DNA of 64,000 nt. Origin: Ferrimonas balearica DSM 9799. GTDB taxonomy: Bacteria > Pseudomonadota > Gammaproteobacteria > Enterobacterales > Shewanellaceae. The position numbers and the translations under genes are program-made. Under the pieces are notes generated by a model. It made no database searches and was not told where the DNA came from. It worked only from the letters and a program-made list of their open reading frames with translations. The stretch's first letter is position 1, and each line of letters begins with the position of its first letter. Where the stretch lies: positions 3,619,139-3,683,138 of the forward strand of contig NC_014541.1 in assembly GCF_000148645.1 (NCBI RefSeq), in the 5' to 3' direction. Positions 34,828 to 46,000 of this stretch are shown piece by piece.

Positions 34828-37188
34828 TTATGCGTTGATAGCCTCAGAGGACTGTTGTGCATACTCCAGCAAGCAGCGCAGCATGCTGGAACTCCCCTTT
34901 CCACGCGGTTGTAATAATGGTTTGTTTCCTCGCGCATCTTTGATGGCGTAATACGCCTGGTGTGCAGCACTAAGCCAGGCAAAAACAAACAAATCCGCTT
35001 CCTTGGCCAACGCTTTCAACGGCTTGGTTGAAGTCTTGTCACTATTGATATGTACATCAACTTGAGGATATATCTCTTCTAGTTGTTTCTTAACCCGCTT
35101 TGCAACAGACTCGGTCAAAGTATATAAACCAATCTTTTTACCATTAAGTGTGGTAGTTAATTGCAGAGTTGATTCGGTTTGCTCATCTTCGAATACCGAT
35201 TCAGGCTGGGTGTAACTGAGCCCGGCTTCTTTGGCGAACAGCACCAGGTAACCCCACTGCTCCGCTTTGTAGCGACTAGCGTTGGCACAGAATGCGCTGT
35301 AGACGCTAGCGAACAGTACGTCACGCTTTTGCTGCTGCGGGCACGGGTGCAGAACGAACAACTCCAACATATCCAGCCAGATATCACCGCTGTCAGTTCC
35401 CGAGCCGCTGCTAGTCTGCAGTTCACACAGGTAGTCGATCAGGTCACCGTATCCTTCAGCTGTAACCGTGCCCTGCAGATAACCACGCGCTAGGTCAGTG
35501 GCAAAGATCATGTCCTCCGAGGAACTTTGCTCGTCCAAAGAGAGCAACTCGATGAGCGCCAGCCACACTGGTTGCCAACGGGTCGCCGACTCATGCCGGA
35601 ACAGCCAACCCGCAATACACGGCAAGCATTCGCGCACCACTTGTGCCGCCTGCTCATTAGCACTGTCACCACATTGAATGACCAGTTCACTAAACAGCCT
35701 GCTGTCTAGTGCTGTGTCAGGCCAATCCTCTGCCCCGTCTTCGGCACAGTCTTTCGCGCCATTCCAGTCAGGCTGAACCAGCAACTGCTGCAACCAGTCA
35801 TGCCAAGTAACGATACCACAGGCTTCCGAAGAGAGTTTAGCGCTGACGGCACCTAAATACTTGGCATAGGCCGGCTTAACCAGCAACTTTCCCCGTTCGT
35901 CCTCATCCAACCGCTCAAACAGTTGTTGCGCTTGATGTGCCGACTGGGACGAAGAAACAGCCCAGGCACACTTAAGCGCCAATGCCGCTAGTTGTATCGC
36001 TGGCGTGCCTTCCCATTGTGAAGACCCCAAGACTTCCAGCACAGTTACCGGGTCATCATCGGCCTCCAGTCGCAAGCGATCGAAGTCGGTGTAATCTACA
36101 TGTGTTAAAAGCTCACTTGAAGGCCCTGCTATTGGAGCTGCACGGTATTCATCTGTACCTCCTGTTTGTCTAGCAGGCGTTTGAGCCTCGGGAAATTCGG
36201 CTAATAAACGCTCGATCCATCGTCGATCGCCTTCGCTAGGACAAAAGGAGTGCTTCGCCAGTTGCTCAGCCCGGCTACGAACGCTTTCCGGCTTAGCTTC
36301 AGTATCTGACAGCAGCCACAACAAACTGCTCTTTACCGCACTGGCCGAGGTAACCCTAGGGTTTGCCAAGAACAGTCCCTGCAAACGTTTTGCAAGCGTC
36401 GACTGGAAAAACTCCCGCTGTGCAGACAAGTCATCCTGTACCTCGAAAGTCAGCAATTGGTATCCGTAGACTGCTTCCATCAAGGCTTCAGTTAATGCTC
36501 GAGGTCTTGGCAGGTCCAGTACGATGCGCAGATCCGGATGCTCCATGATCTGCTGCCACTCTCCTGCCAAAGCATGGCTGCGCAGCTCTAGGAACAACTC
36601 ATTCTGGTCACCAATGCCACCGGCACGGCGCAATTCGGTAAGGTATCTCATCGCCTGACTGCCGTCGCGACGATACAATGCCAGGTTAATGTCACGCAGG
36701 ATCCGTCCGCGGTGCCTAACCAGGCGCTGCTTCAGCGCAGGCCTCTGGGCCAATTGGCAACGCAGCCTCCCGAGTGCAGTGAACACCGCATCGATATGTT
36801 CCCTGCTTGTAGCCGAGAAGCGATAGACCTTACAAGTGCGAGCATCGCCATAAGTATCGATAATTGCGCTCTCGACCGGATCCTGAGCACTGAGCTCATA
36901 CGGTTGCTTGTCGAAATCGGTGTAAGAGGCTCCGACGTGCGCCGTCAGTAACTCCCCTAATTCAACCCGCGCAGTATCCGAATCGGTCAGCGCGTACCAG
37001 CACATACCGCCTTGATAGACTCGCGGAAGGATCACTGGGAAGCGCTGGTTGATTACGTCGTCAAGCCACGGTTCGAGACGCTCAAGCGTGCTGGGTTTGA
37101 GCGTGCGGTTGATGATTTCCGGCCAGGTGATACGGTTATCGGCGGCAAAAAAACGCTCGAGAAATGCATGCTGCTGAGGCAATTTCAT
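34828..37188 (-). CDS. dpdD: DpdD, Dpd restriction-associated protein
   Basis: 786 aa, soluble, largely helical, no catalytic motif that I recognise. Assigned as DpdD from its size and place in the locus, directly after the PLD protein. The last third contains KKIGLYTLTESVAKRVKKQLEEI, VDVHINSDKTSTKPL and DLFVFAWLSAAHQA, a strand-helix pattern that could be a Rossmann-like domain. It overlaps dpdK by 4 nt (ATGA) and its own start has GGAGGTGA. In Salmonella dpdD-K are linked to restriction of unmodified DNA, but the single-gene role is not known. Confidence 0.75.
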   Translation of the reverse strand: MKLPQQHAFLERFFAADNRITWPEIINRTLKPSTLERLEPWLDDVINQRFPVILPRVYQGGMCWYALTDSDTARVELGELLTAHVGASYTDFDKQPYELSAQDPVESAIIDTYGDARTCKVYRFSATSREHIDAVFTALGRLRCQLAQRPALKQRLVRHRGRILRDINLALYRRDGSQAMRYLTELRRAGGIGDQNELFLELRSHALAGEWQQIMEHPDLRIVLDLPRPRALTEALMEAVYGYQLLTFEVQDDLSAQREFFQSTLAKRLQGLFLANPRVTSASAVKSSLLWLLSDTEAKPESVRSRAEQLAKHSFCPSEGDRRWIERLLAEFPEAQTPARQTGGTDEYRAAPIAGPSSELLTHVDYTDFDRLRLEADDDPVTVLEVLGSSQWEGTPAIQLAALALKCAWAVSSSQSAHQAQQLFERLDEDERGKLLVKPAYAKYLGAVSAKLSSEACGIVTWHDWLQQLLVQPDWNGAKDCAEDGAEDWPDTALDSRLFSELVIQCGDSANEQAAQVVRECLPCIAGWLFRHESATRWQPVWLALIELLSLDEQSSSEDMIFATDLARGYLQGTVTAEGYGDLIDYLCELQTSSGSGTDSGDIWLDMLELFVLHPCPQQQKRDVLFASVYSAFCANASRYKAEQWGYLVLFAKEAGLSYTQPESVFEDEQTESTLQLTTTLNGKKIGLYTLTESVAKRVKKQLEEIYPQVDVHINSDKTSTKPLKALAKEADLFVFAWLSAAHQAYYAIKDARGNKPLLQPRGKGSSSMLRCLLEYAQQSSEAINA

Positions 37189-37736
37189 TGCTCACCTCCG
37201 CTGTTATCATCGATTGCGCTGTAATGTTTGCGGAACGTCAGCATCGCCTCAGCAATCGACTGCCTGTCAATACTCAGGTTAATCTGCTCGTCATTGATTT
37301 CTACCCCGCCAAGGGTAAGGTTCATCGAGCCATGCAGGTAGTAGTGCTCACCCAGGATCCCTTTAGTGTGAAGTTTCTCTTTTTGCAGCACGCTGAGACG
37401 TTCGCAAACGCCGTAAGCTTCGGCCCGCTGATGCAGGTGCCGCAAGAAGCGCGCATTGTGAGCATCGCAGTTGGTGACTAGCTTCAAGTGCCCCCCGTTG
37501 ACCAGCATACGTGTCAGCATCTCGGTGATTTGCACCTTACGCCGCCCCCAAGCTGGCTCAAGAAAATCGAAGTTACCCGCTCGATTGTCCAGTAGGTCGA
37601 GATCCGTTACCCACGGCGAGACCAGCCACAGAGTGCTGCTTGGGCGGATCACTTCGGCGGTCAGCAACCCGCACAGCACGTCTTGGATCTCGGCCTGGCG
37701 CGAGGTGCGGGATTTAAAAATACGTCGGGTTGTCAT
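37185..37736 (-). CDS. dpdK: DpdK, phospholipase D-like protein
   Basis: 183 aa with one PLD active site: HTK at 123-125 and HGSMN at 135-139 (HxK...GSxN). A single copy implies a dimer forming the active site, as in Nuc-type and BfiI-type nucleases; it is thus the best candidate for the DNA-cutting subunit of the restriction module, an inference. ATG at 37736 with GGAGG upstream; both ends overlap neighbours by 4 nt (dpdJ and dpdD), so translation is coupled. Confidence 0.85.
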   Translation of the reverse strand: MTTRRIFKSRTSRQAEIQDVLCGLLTAEVIRPSSTLWLVSPWVTDLDLLDNRAGNFDFLEPAWGRRKVQITEMLTRMLVNGGHLKLVTNCDAHNARFLRHLHQRAEAYGVCERLSVLQKEKLHTKGILGEHYYLHGSMNLTLGGVEINDEQINLSIDRQSIAEAMLTFRKHYSAIDDNSGGEQ

Positions 37737-40700
37737 TGCACCGCCTCCGCGATCTCCACCTGGGCGCAAATCTCGTGCTGCTCACGGCGTATCGACGCCA
37801 CCCGTGGATAGAAAAATAAGCCGTACATGTCCACCGGTTTCACCAGCAGTTGGGCCAGCGCCAGGTTAATGTCCTGCTCGGGTTTGGCGACTAGCTCACA
37901 CTTTCCATGCTTGTCCAGCAGACTATGACAGCGGGTCATCCAATCGTCATCGGACAGCGCGACCTGCTCGCAGGCTGAGCCAACACAGGCGCGCACTAGC
38001 AGTCGCTCAGTCGTTCCGGCAAAGGCATAAGGGTTGTAATAGCTCAGCCAGGCATCGCGGATAACATGGCCACGGGGCCATAACAAGCCGTTGCAGACTT
38101 TGAAACGCCAGCTTTGCAGATCCTGCTGGCCCGCAGCAGCCTGGGGCAACAGCTTGTCCAGATGATTGCTTAGCGAGCAGGTAAACGCATATACACGCTG
38201 TGGCAACTCGATGCCCAGACGCGCTTCTTCGACGCGCCAGTCCTGCTGTAACTGCAGCAACAACCGGTCGCTTTGCTGATTGCTACCCGGGCGCAGCAGG
38301 CGCGAATTAACTGCCGACATAAAGCTGTGGCTGGTCAAAAAGCCTCTTTGCTGCAGCGCGCCAAGAAAGTCACGCTGCGCCTGCAGTTGGCTTTGGTGGT
38401 CGTTTGCTGTGCGCATGGCCTGTATGGACGCCGCCATGTCAGCGTCCTGCTGCAATACACCGAGCAGTTGGTAAACGTGGTTGTCCATAGTCTCGTAATC
38501 ACCGGCGCGCAGATTAAAGTCCAGCAACTCGAAGAAACGACGCGGATCTTCAAAGTACACCTGCTGAATGCGCTCAATGATCCCACCGCCACCAACCGTG
38601 GATTCAGACAGCCAGATCTCCATTTCATCATCGTCCAGCACTTCGCGTCGGGCTGGGCCAGGATCAAGATCCAGTACGACATCTTGCTCGTCGGCATCCT
38701 GACACAGCTGCATTGCGGTTTGCTGCAACGCAGCCCCCAGCGTGGTCTGGAAGCACTGCTGGAGCCATTCCAACCAACCGGCATCTGGTTGCTGCCACAA
38801 TAATTCAGCCCACTGAGCAAGCTTTTCAACAACTCCATCTCGGCCTAACAAATCGCGCAGATTTTGTTGCAGGTCCTGCTCGCCTTGCTCGCCAGAGGTA
38901 CCCGGCAGCGTCTGGAAAATGCAAGCCGGGATATCTTGAAGTGCCACTTGTGCAGTGCCATTGCGCAACGCCTGTAACGCCTGCTCCAGTGAACACTGGC
39001 TTAACACAGCCTCGCAACAGAGCCCAGCCAACAGGGATTCGGCCAACCACCCGGCCAAAAACACATTTTCGGTAAGTGTTTTATCGTTTCGTACTTCGTC
39101 GATAAATCGCGCTGTACGCACACCAAACAGCAGCGCCTCATCCTTCATCAAATCATCAAGGTGGAACTCCGGCATCCGGCAGCGAAACGCAACTGCATCC
39201 ACCCACAGCGAAAAAGCCAGGCTGGCCGGTTGGTCTTCATGCTGAAATTCGAAGTTAATCGCAGCGCTATCTTTGTCTCCTTTAAACTTGAGCTCTGCCC
39301 GAGAACCGGTCGCCAGGCGGATGACTTCAACTGGGCGATGCTGCTGATGAGTAAAGAATTCGACACCACAGAACACCTGCCGCCACATGTTTCGCTCTGG
39401 CAATTCAGCACTTTCGCGAGTTGCAGGTGGGCGGATTTCCGTATGCCAATTTAGAAACGCCTGCGAAGTATCCTGCAAATTCCATTCGTCGGGCGGCGTG
39501 GAAGTATTCACCTCGTATGCGCGGAAACATGGAATTGTCTTTACGCCACCAGCGGTATCAATCTGGCAAACGCCCATCGCTTCGAGTCGATCAACTGGAC
39601 AATAGTCGGTAATCGGGAACACATGATCCCCGGCAATCGGCTCGAAGCCCTCCGGTACCATCCAGTGTCGCTGACGAATACTTTCGGTGGCAAATCGCTT
39701 GCTAATCCGCCCCGGGGCAAAGTCACGCATCCCCTGCAGAATGGGCATCTGCGGTGCCGGTGCGCCAGGTTCAATGTCAGCCTCGGGTAACCGAACCATC
39801 AATTCTGGCAAGCAAAGTTCACTGAACAGAGCCGCCGGCACAAATTCCGGCATGGGCGCATTGCGGCGACAATTGTCGTTTTGCTTAACGCCAGCTTTTT
39901 CCCAACTGGTGGTTAAACGTCTGAGCACAGTCGGCAAAAAGGCCGTCAGAATAGCGCGTGGCGGTTGCCACAACAGGGACTGGATCAGCTTGTTATGCTC
40001 CGGATTGGCCAATTCCAGCCCAAGCGCGTCGGTGAGATAATCCGTCAACTTCAAGGCCTGGGCCGGCTCTCGCAGCAGTCGCAGGATCTCTTCTTTGAGG
40101 ACCGTTTGACGCCTGGACAACGCAGCATCCCCTTGCGGGCAGGAGAGATCTTCCCAGATCCCGCCCCAGTCTATTGGGCTAGCGACGCCTGGTCGCTGGG
40201 ATAACCAGTCCATGGTGGCAAAAGCTGCCTGGATGCGCAGCACATAACTGTTATGAACGGGCAGTCGCCGTGCTTTCAATTCGGGATCAAACAGATCTTC
40301 ATAACACTGGAACGCCATGCGGTCACGGCCATAGTCAGACAGCACCACAACTGTCCACGGACGCATGCGACGCTGTCGACCGGCTCGGCCCTTACGCTGC
40401 AGAAACTGTGCGTTGTCACGCGGTGCCTTGTGCTGAATCACCGCACCAACAGTTGGGTCATTAAAGCCCACTTCCAGCGACGCAGTGGCGACGATCACCT
40501 CCGCTTGCTGATCCACCCCCGCATCTTGCGACGAGGTGCGTTTGACATTAGCGCGGTCGTTCTCATCTAGGTTATGACCAATGGCCAGCGGTAAGTCCCA
40601 ACTCTGCCCATAAGCAAAGCGCTCTTGATCACCGTATACCGGTTGACGTAACAGGGCCAACGGATTCTTTTTGGCATTAATGTTGCCATTGGAATAACGC

Positions 40701-42280
40701 CCTTCCGCATCAAGCAACTGGAAATACAGACGGTTGATCACATCAATGTCGTCAGTAAACACGAAGTTGCGGGTACCGTACAAACCATCACTGACCGGAC
40801 TCTGAACATTGTCCATCACGCGCTTGGCCAACATGGACGCCTGAATAGTGGTAGACAACAGGCTGGAGCGCGACGCTGGATCGCCGCGCAGTGCGAGCAT
40901 GTACTCCGCCCCCTCCTGCTCCATCTCGTCTTCTAGCGGGCTCACTTCGGCAACTTGGTATTCTTTGAGCCCCACCAGCGAAGCAAGGAATCTTGGCGCC
41001 TGCTCCAGGGTCGCCGACAAACCAACAAAGTGCGGACTCGCTCTTGCCATATGCCGCCAACGGCGCAGCAACATACCAGCCTGGGCTCCCCCAACACCGC
41101 TGTAGGTGTGCACTTCATCCAGAAGCATCAGCGTCGGTGGCGTAACCTGCTTGCCGATACCAAACAGCTTGCGGCTGTTGGGGTTGCCCATTTGCCGGTT
41201 TAGCATCTCGGTGGTGGTAAACAGCAGGTCCGGAACATGTTTCTCCATGCTTTGACGGGTCAGGGCGACCTCATCTGGCTCAATGCGCTTGTTGCAACTG
41301 TCACAGCACAGGCGCTCGATGCCCTTTCCATGATCATCATCCAGCCACACCATGCTGCCCTTGCACTTTTCATCCGGGCAGGGAATGTACTGGCAGGCAT
41401 AGCCAGTTTGTCGCCGTTGCCAGGCTTTTTTCATGTAGGACTGGAACACCGAGTTTTTCGAGGTCGGCGCCATGCCGAAGTAGGCGCCAATGCGCAGTTT
41501 AGGCTTGCCCTGCTCGGCCAGCACAGCATCCAGTTTGCGCGCCTGGCGCCAAGTTTCTATGAACTGGTCCTTGAGCAGTTCGTTGCGCGGATAGATGGCC
41601 AGCGCCTGCACGTGGCCGCCGCGGTTGGCGACCAACTGCCCCGCAATGTGGGTCAAGGCGGGCAGGTAAAACGCCAGGGTCTTACCGCTACCGGTACCAG
41701 CACAGACAATCGAGCCCGAAGCCCCCTTGCGCCGTACCCCGCGCAGCACCGAATCGCAGGCCTGCTGCTGGAAACGGGCCAGGTCGAAAAATCCATGCTC
41801 ATGCCTGAGCAACTCGCCCAGCAACCGACGCTCGACTGCTGACAATCCAGGCTTTTTGCTCAGCGTATCCAGCACTTCGGTAGTGGACAGGTCGCGGCGC
41901 GGGTATTTGCGCTTGCGTCGTAAGAAGCGATAATCGGAGACTAGGGTCGGCGCCTGTTTCCAGGCTTCCCCTCGCGCGTGTTTGGGAAACTGTTGGCGTA
42001 GTGTGCTGAACAGGCGGACCGACTCGGCCATGCGGGTGCGGTAGCAGGCTTCATCGTCAGCGTTTGTCCAACTGACAAACAGCCCCTTATCCAGCATGGC
42101 ATCAATTACGTCATACGGCTCATGTGCTTCTTCAGCACTATCAGCACCGGCCTTCTGAATGTGCTCGATGGCTTCAAGCACTTCATCTTCTGAAAAATAC
42201 CCCTGGCTGTTGCCCCAGGTCAGCAACAGGGCCTCCCGGGACTCCAGTTCGTCCAAGAGTTGTGTGATAACTTGCTTCAT
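37733..42280 (-). CDS. dpdJ: DpdJ, large DEAD/DEAH-type helicase
   Basis: 1515 aa SF2 helicase. Walker A is in CAGTGSGKTLAFYLPAL, motif II is DEVHTYSG, motif III GLSATLEQ, and motif VI QRKGRAGRQRR. A probable zinc-binding insertion with CQYIPCPDEKC and CCDSC lies between motifs Ia and II. A long C-terminal half has no recognised domain. Probably an ATP-driven DNA translocase of the Dpd restriction complex. The start directly abuts the dpdI stop (TGAATG) and has AAGGGA upstream. Confidence 0.88.
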   Translation of the reverse strand: MKQVITQLLDELESREALLLTWGNSQGYFSEDEVLEAIEHIQKAGADSAEEAHEPYDVIDAMLDKGLFVSWTNADDEACYRTRMAESVRLFSTLRQQFPKHARGEAWKQAPTLVSDYRFLRRKRKYPRRDLSTTEVLDTLSKKPGLSAVERRLLGELLRHEHGFFDLARFQQQACDSVLRGVRRKGASGSIVCAGTGSGKTLAFYLPALTHIAGQLVANRGGHVQALAIYPRNELLKDQFIETWRQARKLDAVLAEQGKPKLRIGAYFGMAPTSKNSVFQSYMKKAWQRRQTGYACQYIPCPDEKCKGSMVWLDDDHGKGIERLCCDSCNKRIEPDEVALTRQSMEKHVPDLLFTTTEMLNRQMGNPNSRKLFGIGKQVTPPTLMLLDEVHTYSGVGGAQAGMLLRRWRHMARASPHFVGLSATLEQAPRFLASLVGLKEYQVAEVSPLEDEMEQEGAEYMLALRGDPASRSSLLSTTIQASMLAKRVMDNVQSPVSDGLYGTRNFVFTDDIDVINRLYFQLLDAEGRYSNGNINAKKNPLALLRQPVYGDQERFAYGQSWDLPLAIGHNLDENDRANVKRTSSQDAGVDQQAEVIVATASLEVGFNDPTVGAVIQHKAPRDNAQFLQRKGRAGRQRRMRPWTVVVLSDYGRDRMAFQCYEDLFDPELKARRLPVHNSYVLRIQAAFATMDWLSQRPGVASPIDWGGIWEDLSCPQGDAALSRRQTVLKEEILRLLREPAQALKLTDYLTDALGLELANPEHNKLIQSLLWQPPRAILTAFLPTVLRRLTTSWEKAGVKQNDNCRRNAPMPEFVPAALFSELCLPELMVRLPEADIEPGAPAPQMPILQGMRDFAPGRISKRFATESIRQRHWMVPEGFEPIAGDHVFPITDYCPVDRLEAMGVCQIDTAGGVKTIPCFRAYEVNTSTPPDEWNLQDTSQAFLNWHTEIRPPATRESAELPERNMWRQVFCGVEFFTHQQHRPVEVIRLATGSRAELKFKGDKDSAAINFEFQHEDQPASLAFSLWVDAVAFRCRMPEFHLDDLMKDEALLFGVRTARFIDEVRNDKTLTENVFLAGWLAESLLAGLCCEAVLSQCSLEQALQALRNGTAQVALQDIPACIFQTLPGTSGEQGEQDLQQNLRDLLGRDGVVEKLAQWAELLWQQPDAGWLEWLQQCFQTTLGAALQQTAMQLCQDADEQDVVLDLDPGPARREVLDDDEMEIWLSESTVGGGGIIERIQQVYFEDPRRFFELLDFNLRAGDYETMDNHVYQLLGVLQQDADMAASIQAMRTANDHQSQLQAQRDFLGALQQRGFLTSHSFMSAVNSRLLRPGSNQQSDRLLLQLQQDWRVEEARLGIELPQRVYAFTCSLSNHLDKLLPQAAAGQQDLQSWRFKVCNGLLWPRGHVIRDAWLSYYNPYAFAGTTERLLVRACVGSACEQVALSDDDWMTRCHSLLDKHGKCELVAKPEQDINLALAQLLVKPVDMYGLFFYPRVASIRREQHEICAQVEIAEAVQ

Positions 42281-43078
42281 TCAGTTCCCTTGGTGTCGCG
42301 TGATCCGGTAGCGGGTAATGTCATCGTTTGTTTCTAACCAGGCCAAGACCTCTTCAGTTAGCAGATCCAATGACGCTCCACGACGGCCAGATGCCATCAG
42401 AAAGCGGTTTACCGCCGGCGGAACATCCAAATCCATTTTACTGCGCAAGGTTTCCAAGCGCTGCTGCAACTGGTGAACCGCATCCAGTTCGGCCTGCGAC
42501 CCTGGGGCCTGGCGCACAGCGTCGATAAACCGAGCACGTTCCACCTGGTACGCATCGAAAACCTGCTTGCGTTCTTTGATCAACATCTGTCCGTGCAGCA
42601 GGCTCTCATCAACCTGCCAACCGCGACGCAGGTCTTCGATGTAAGAAGACCACACCGGTTCGATATGCTGCTGCAACTCCTTGGTAAGCGACGCCATGCC
42701 ATCGAGTAGGTTCGGCCACTCCTGCTGTTCGGACTGAGGCACGTTTTCTTTTTGCTCGACAAAAGCCTGGCGAAACTGCCCAAGAAGTGAACGAACCCGG
42801 CTAACCGACTTACTGTCCATCGCATGCAAAATCGCGCCGTCTCCGTCTAGCCGTTGAATTTGCAACAGCAGCATATAGCTGGCCGTTTGCTGGTGCAGCC
42901 TTTCGCCGACTTTGCGCAGCTTGCTGGCTATATCAATGTAGGTATCGCGGATCAGCGTCTTACGCTGCAACTGGTCATAGCCCTCGAGCAGGTCTTTTAA
43001 CGCCGTACAGCGTTTTGCCATCCCGCTATCAATCGGAGCCTGGGTCTCATCAGGTGAGGTGATTACGACGTCATTCAT
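42281..43078 (-). CDS. dpdI: DpdI, Dpd-associated protein of unknown function
   Basis: 265 aa, almost entirely helical with heptad-like stretches (LRKVGERLHQQTASYMLLLQIQ; LQQRLETLRSKMDLD), no enzyme motif. Named from synteny between dpdH and dpdJ. Its ATG overlaps the dpdH stop by one base (TGATG) and its stop abuts the dpdJ start, so stoichiometric synthesis with both is likely. A coiled-coil adaptor role is only a guess. Confidence 0.7.
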   Translation of the reverse strand: MNDVVITSPDETQAPIDSGMAKRCTALKDLLEGYDQLQRKTLIRDTYIDIASKLRKVGERLHQQTASYMLLLQIQRLDGDGAILHAMDSKSVSRVRSLLGQFRQAFVEQKENVPQSEQQEWPNLLDGMASLTKELQQHIEPVWSSYIEDLRRGWQVDESLLHGQMLIKERKQVFDAYQVERARFIDAVRQAPGSQAELDAVHQLQQRLETLRSKMDLDVPPAVNRFLMASGRRGASLDLLTEEVLAWLETNDDITRYRITRHQGN

Positions 43079-46000
43079 CAGTTCAACTCCTCCAGTTGCT
43101 GTAGTTGGCTACCAATTTCGTCCAACTGGGCAAACACGTCCTGCTGGGCCTGTTCAATTTCGCCGCCACCCTGCTGTTTAATCTTGTTTTTCAGGTGTAA
43201 AGAGGTGGCCGATTCAAAATTGCTAAACTGGAGCAGGAACTCCCTGATGACCTCGAATTGCGCTGCATCAACGGTGACCAGTTCCTGCATCAGGCGTACT
43301 GGGTTGTCTTCCGGCAGTTGTAACCGGCTCAACTGCTTGACAACTTCGACTCGCTCGTCGCTTTCCCAACGCCTGAGCGTACTCTTTAGCGTCTTCGTCA
43401 TATCGAACGGCCGTACGACGTCGGCTTTCACCGCCAATGCAAGCACGTCTTTGATCTGCGCGCTGGCCTCGGCAATCGCTGTTCTATCACCGGCAAAAAG
43501 GTCATGCAACTCGCTGGCTACAGGCTGGAGTTCGTTCCTGATAGCGGGCAGTTCCTTCAGTACCTTGTCCATCACATCCGGCTCTGCCGCTGCTGGTTGC
43601 TTAAGGGCTTCGGCTACCAGAGTACCGTCAATGGCGTAAGGCTCAGCGCCTGTTTTTTTCGCTGCAGTAAGGCGTAGCAACTCACCGCGCAACGACTTAC
43701 GTCGTTCAATCACCTGCTCCCAACGGCTATCAAGTTCGCCCAGTAACTCGTGCTCCGGTTTTTCCTGGGCCTCAAACAACAGCGCATTAAGCCGCTTTAA
43801 ACGGATGCTGGAGTTAGCTCCTTCAGCGCCGAGGAACCCTGCCCCCTGCAACAGTTTTGACGCTACCGCTCCAAGTTCCTCACGCTCTAGGGCAATCAAA
43901 TGGTCCACTACCTGCGGGGAAACACTGTCGAAGAAGTTGTGATAATACAGGTAGTCGTTAGCCCCCCCTGGAAAGTCCCAGCTTTTTCCATAGTGGTGGT
44001 ATGTAGCCATGGCATAAAACGCGTTCACCCATTGCTCACCGTACTTTGCAAAAGCCCCAGAAACGGTCAAATCAAGTACGGGAGCCCCCGTATTACCGGT
44101 CTTAACTGGAAGGTGGATCCGGCCTGCCGGAAGTTTGCTACTCCCCAACGGCTTTGGACGGCAAAGGTGATGCCCCCAATCGATAACTGCGTTGAGACCA
44201 TCACATATCCATTTGCGCAGTTGAGCAGCATCTTGCTGCTGCAAGCCTGCTGTTCCCTGATACCAGTTATCCAGCTTGGAACGCCAACTAATAAGCTCTA
44301 CTGGAACTTCAGGAGCCTGCTCTTCATTGGTTACAGTCTCGATTTCGGTTTTAACCTTTTCCTTGGTTTCGGGATTGGGTTGTTCTTTGATTTCGGCTTG
44401 CCCTTTGCCCCCAGTTGTAACTGTTGGCTGTGGAGCATCACCCAAAACCTGGCACATCTCAGCCAGGCCAAACTCTTCACAGACGCCAAGCGACAACGCC
44501 TCTGTCAGCGCAGCCATTGAGCTGGGATTCCCTCCCCAGACCGCAGCTAGTTTCTTGGCACGTCCCTGCTCACTAAGTACATTCAACTGCGAAGCAATCG
44601 CTGGATTACAAATTGGGCCGTCCCATTTTTCCGGTGGGAACTGTCCATCCAGGTATGCGCCATATCCCTCTTTAAGTGGTGTACGTAGCAAGTAGTGCAA
44701 AATAGATCGCGGGTGAAAGATCAACTGGCCGTGGGCAACACAGTGCTGTCGCGCCAATTGCTCCAAGGCCAACCTATTAAAAGGGAACAGCGGATAGCGC
44801 TGACGACTGTAACCAAAAGCATCCAGGCGAGAGCGAAATTCGCTTTCCTGCACTTCACCGTCGTGCCAAATGGCCAGACCGCTATGCTCCATACCTGCAC
44901 CACCAAAGTTACTCTCCAATTGCTGTGCACCGTGGCGCGCTGCGTTAAGGTAACGACCACAGAAATCGAAGATCCGCTCCAGGGTCTCGGACTCATTTTG
45001 ACTGGCCGACTCGATCAGCCATTCATAGCCTGTACGGCCCAAGATACCGTCACGTACATGCAGGTAGCCGGCAAAACCCTCGGTCACAGCAATAACCGAC
45101 TTTAGAGGGCACAGACGTTGTTCACCATGGTATTCCTCCTCTTCCAAAAGGCACTCGATAAATTCCTTCTGAATCGCCGAAGTTGTCGTGAAGTCTTCGA
45201 TCAAGATCACCAAGGTGTTGTCTTTATCATCAGCCAGCAGTTGCTGTCGGATACTGCGTACCACCTGCTGTACGCTAGTCGGGCTGATCCTCAGCAGTTC
45301 CTCGATAGTCTTGCCGCACGCTTTATACAACACTTGGTTAATAGTCCAAGCGGCTTTTTCCCGCGCATCTGGTTCGGTCAGCAGTTGCTCATTCTGAATG
45401 TATGTCTGCGCATCATGTGCCGCTGCCGCCACTTCCATTTGGATCTCAAAATCGTGAGCGAACATCTGGTAGTCCTGCTCAAAGCCCTGATCATCCTTTA
45501 CCCCCAGGTAAAGACGCTCGGCAATATTGTAAAGACAGGCACCAGGACGGGTGAAGTGCTTGGTCAAGTGGCTGTCTTGCAACAATGCCTGCAGCCCTTG
45601 AGCATGTTGATAAACACACTCGAAGCGATGCACATCTTCCGGTTTGACCTCTCTGCCAGATTCAATATCTGCACAAACCTGCTCGAACTCTTCTCCCAAG
45701 GCGAGGCGTAGCTTGAGTGCCAGGTGCTCGGCAATATGTTGTACATCGATGGTCTGGCTTATCCCGTCTATCGAACGGCGGATCTCGTCATAGACCTCGC
45801 CTTCGAGGCCTTCCGTAATCAACTCCAGCACACGGGCAATCGAAGAGCTCTTGGGTATGTAGATGGTCTTGAATTTATCGGCGTTGTGCAGGCGTTTTAA
45901 CTTCGCCCCCAGCCAACGAATAATATGGGATTTGCCCACACCCGCCGCCCCCGTAATAGGAATCGGTCGGTTGTGTGCCATCAGAAACTCAAATAACGCT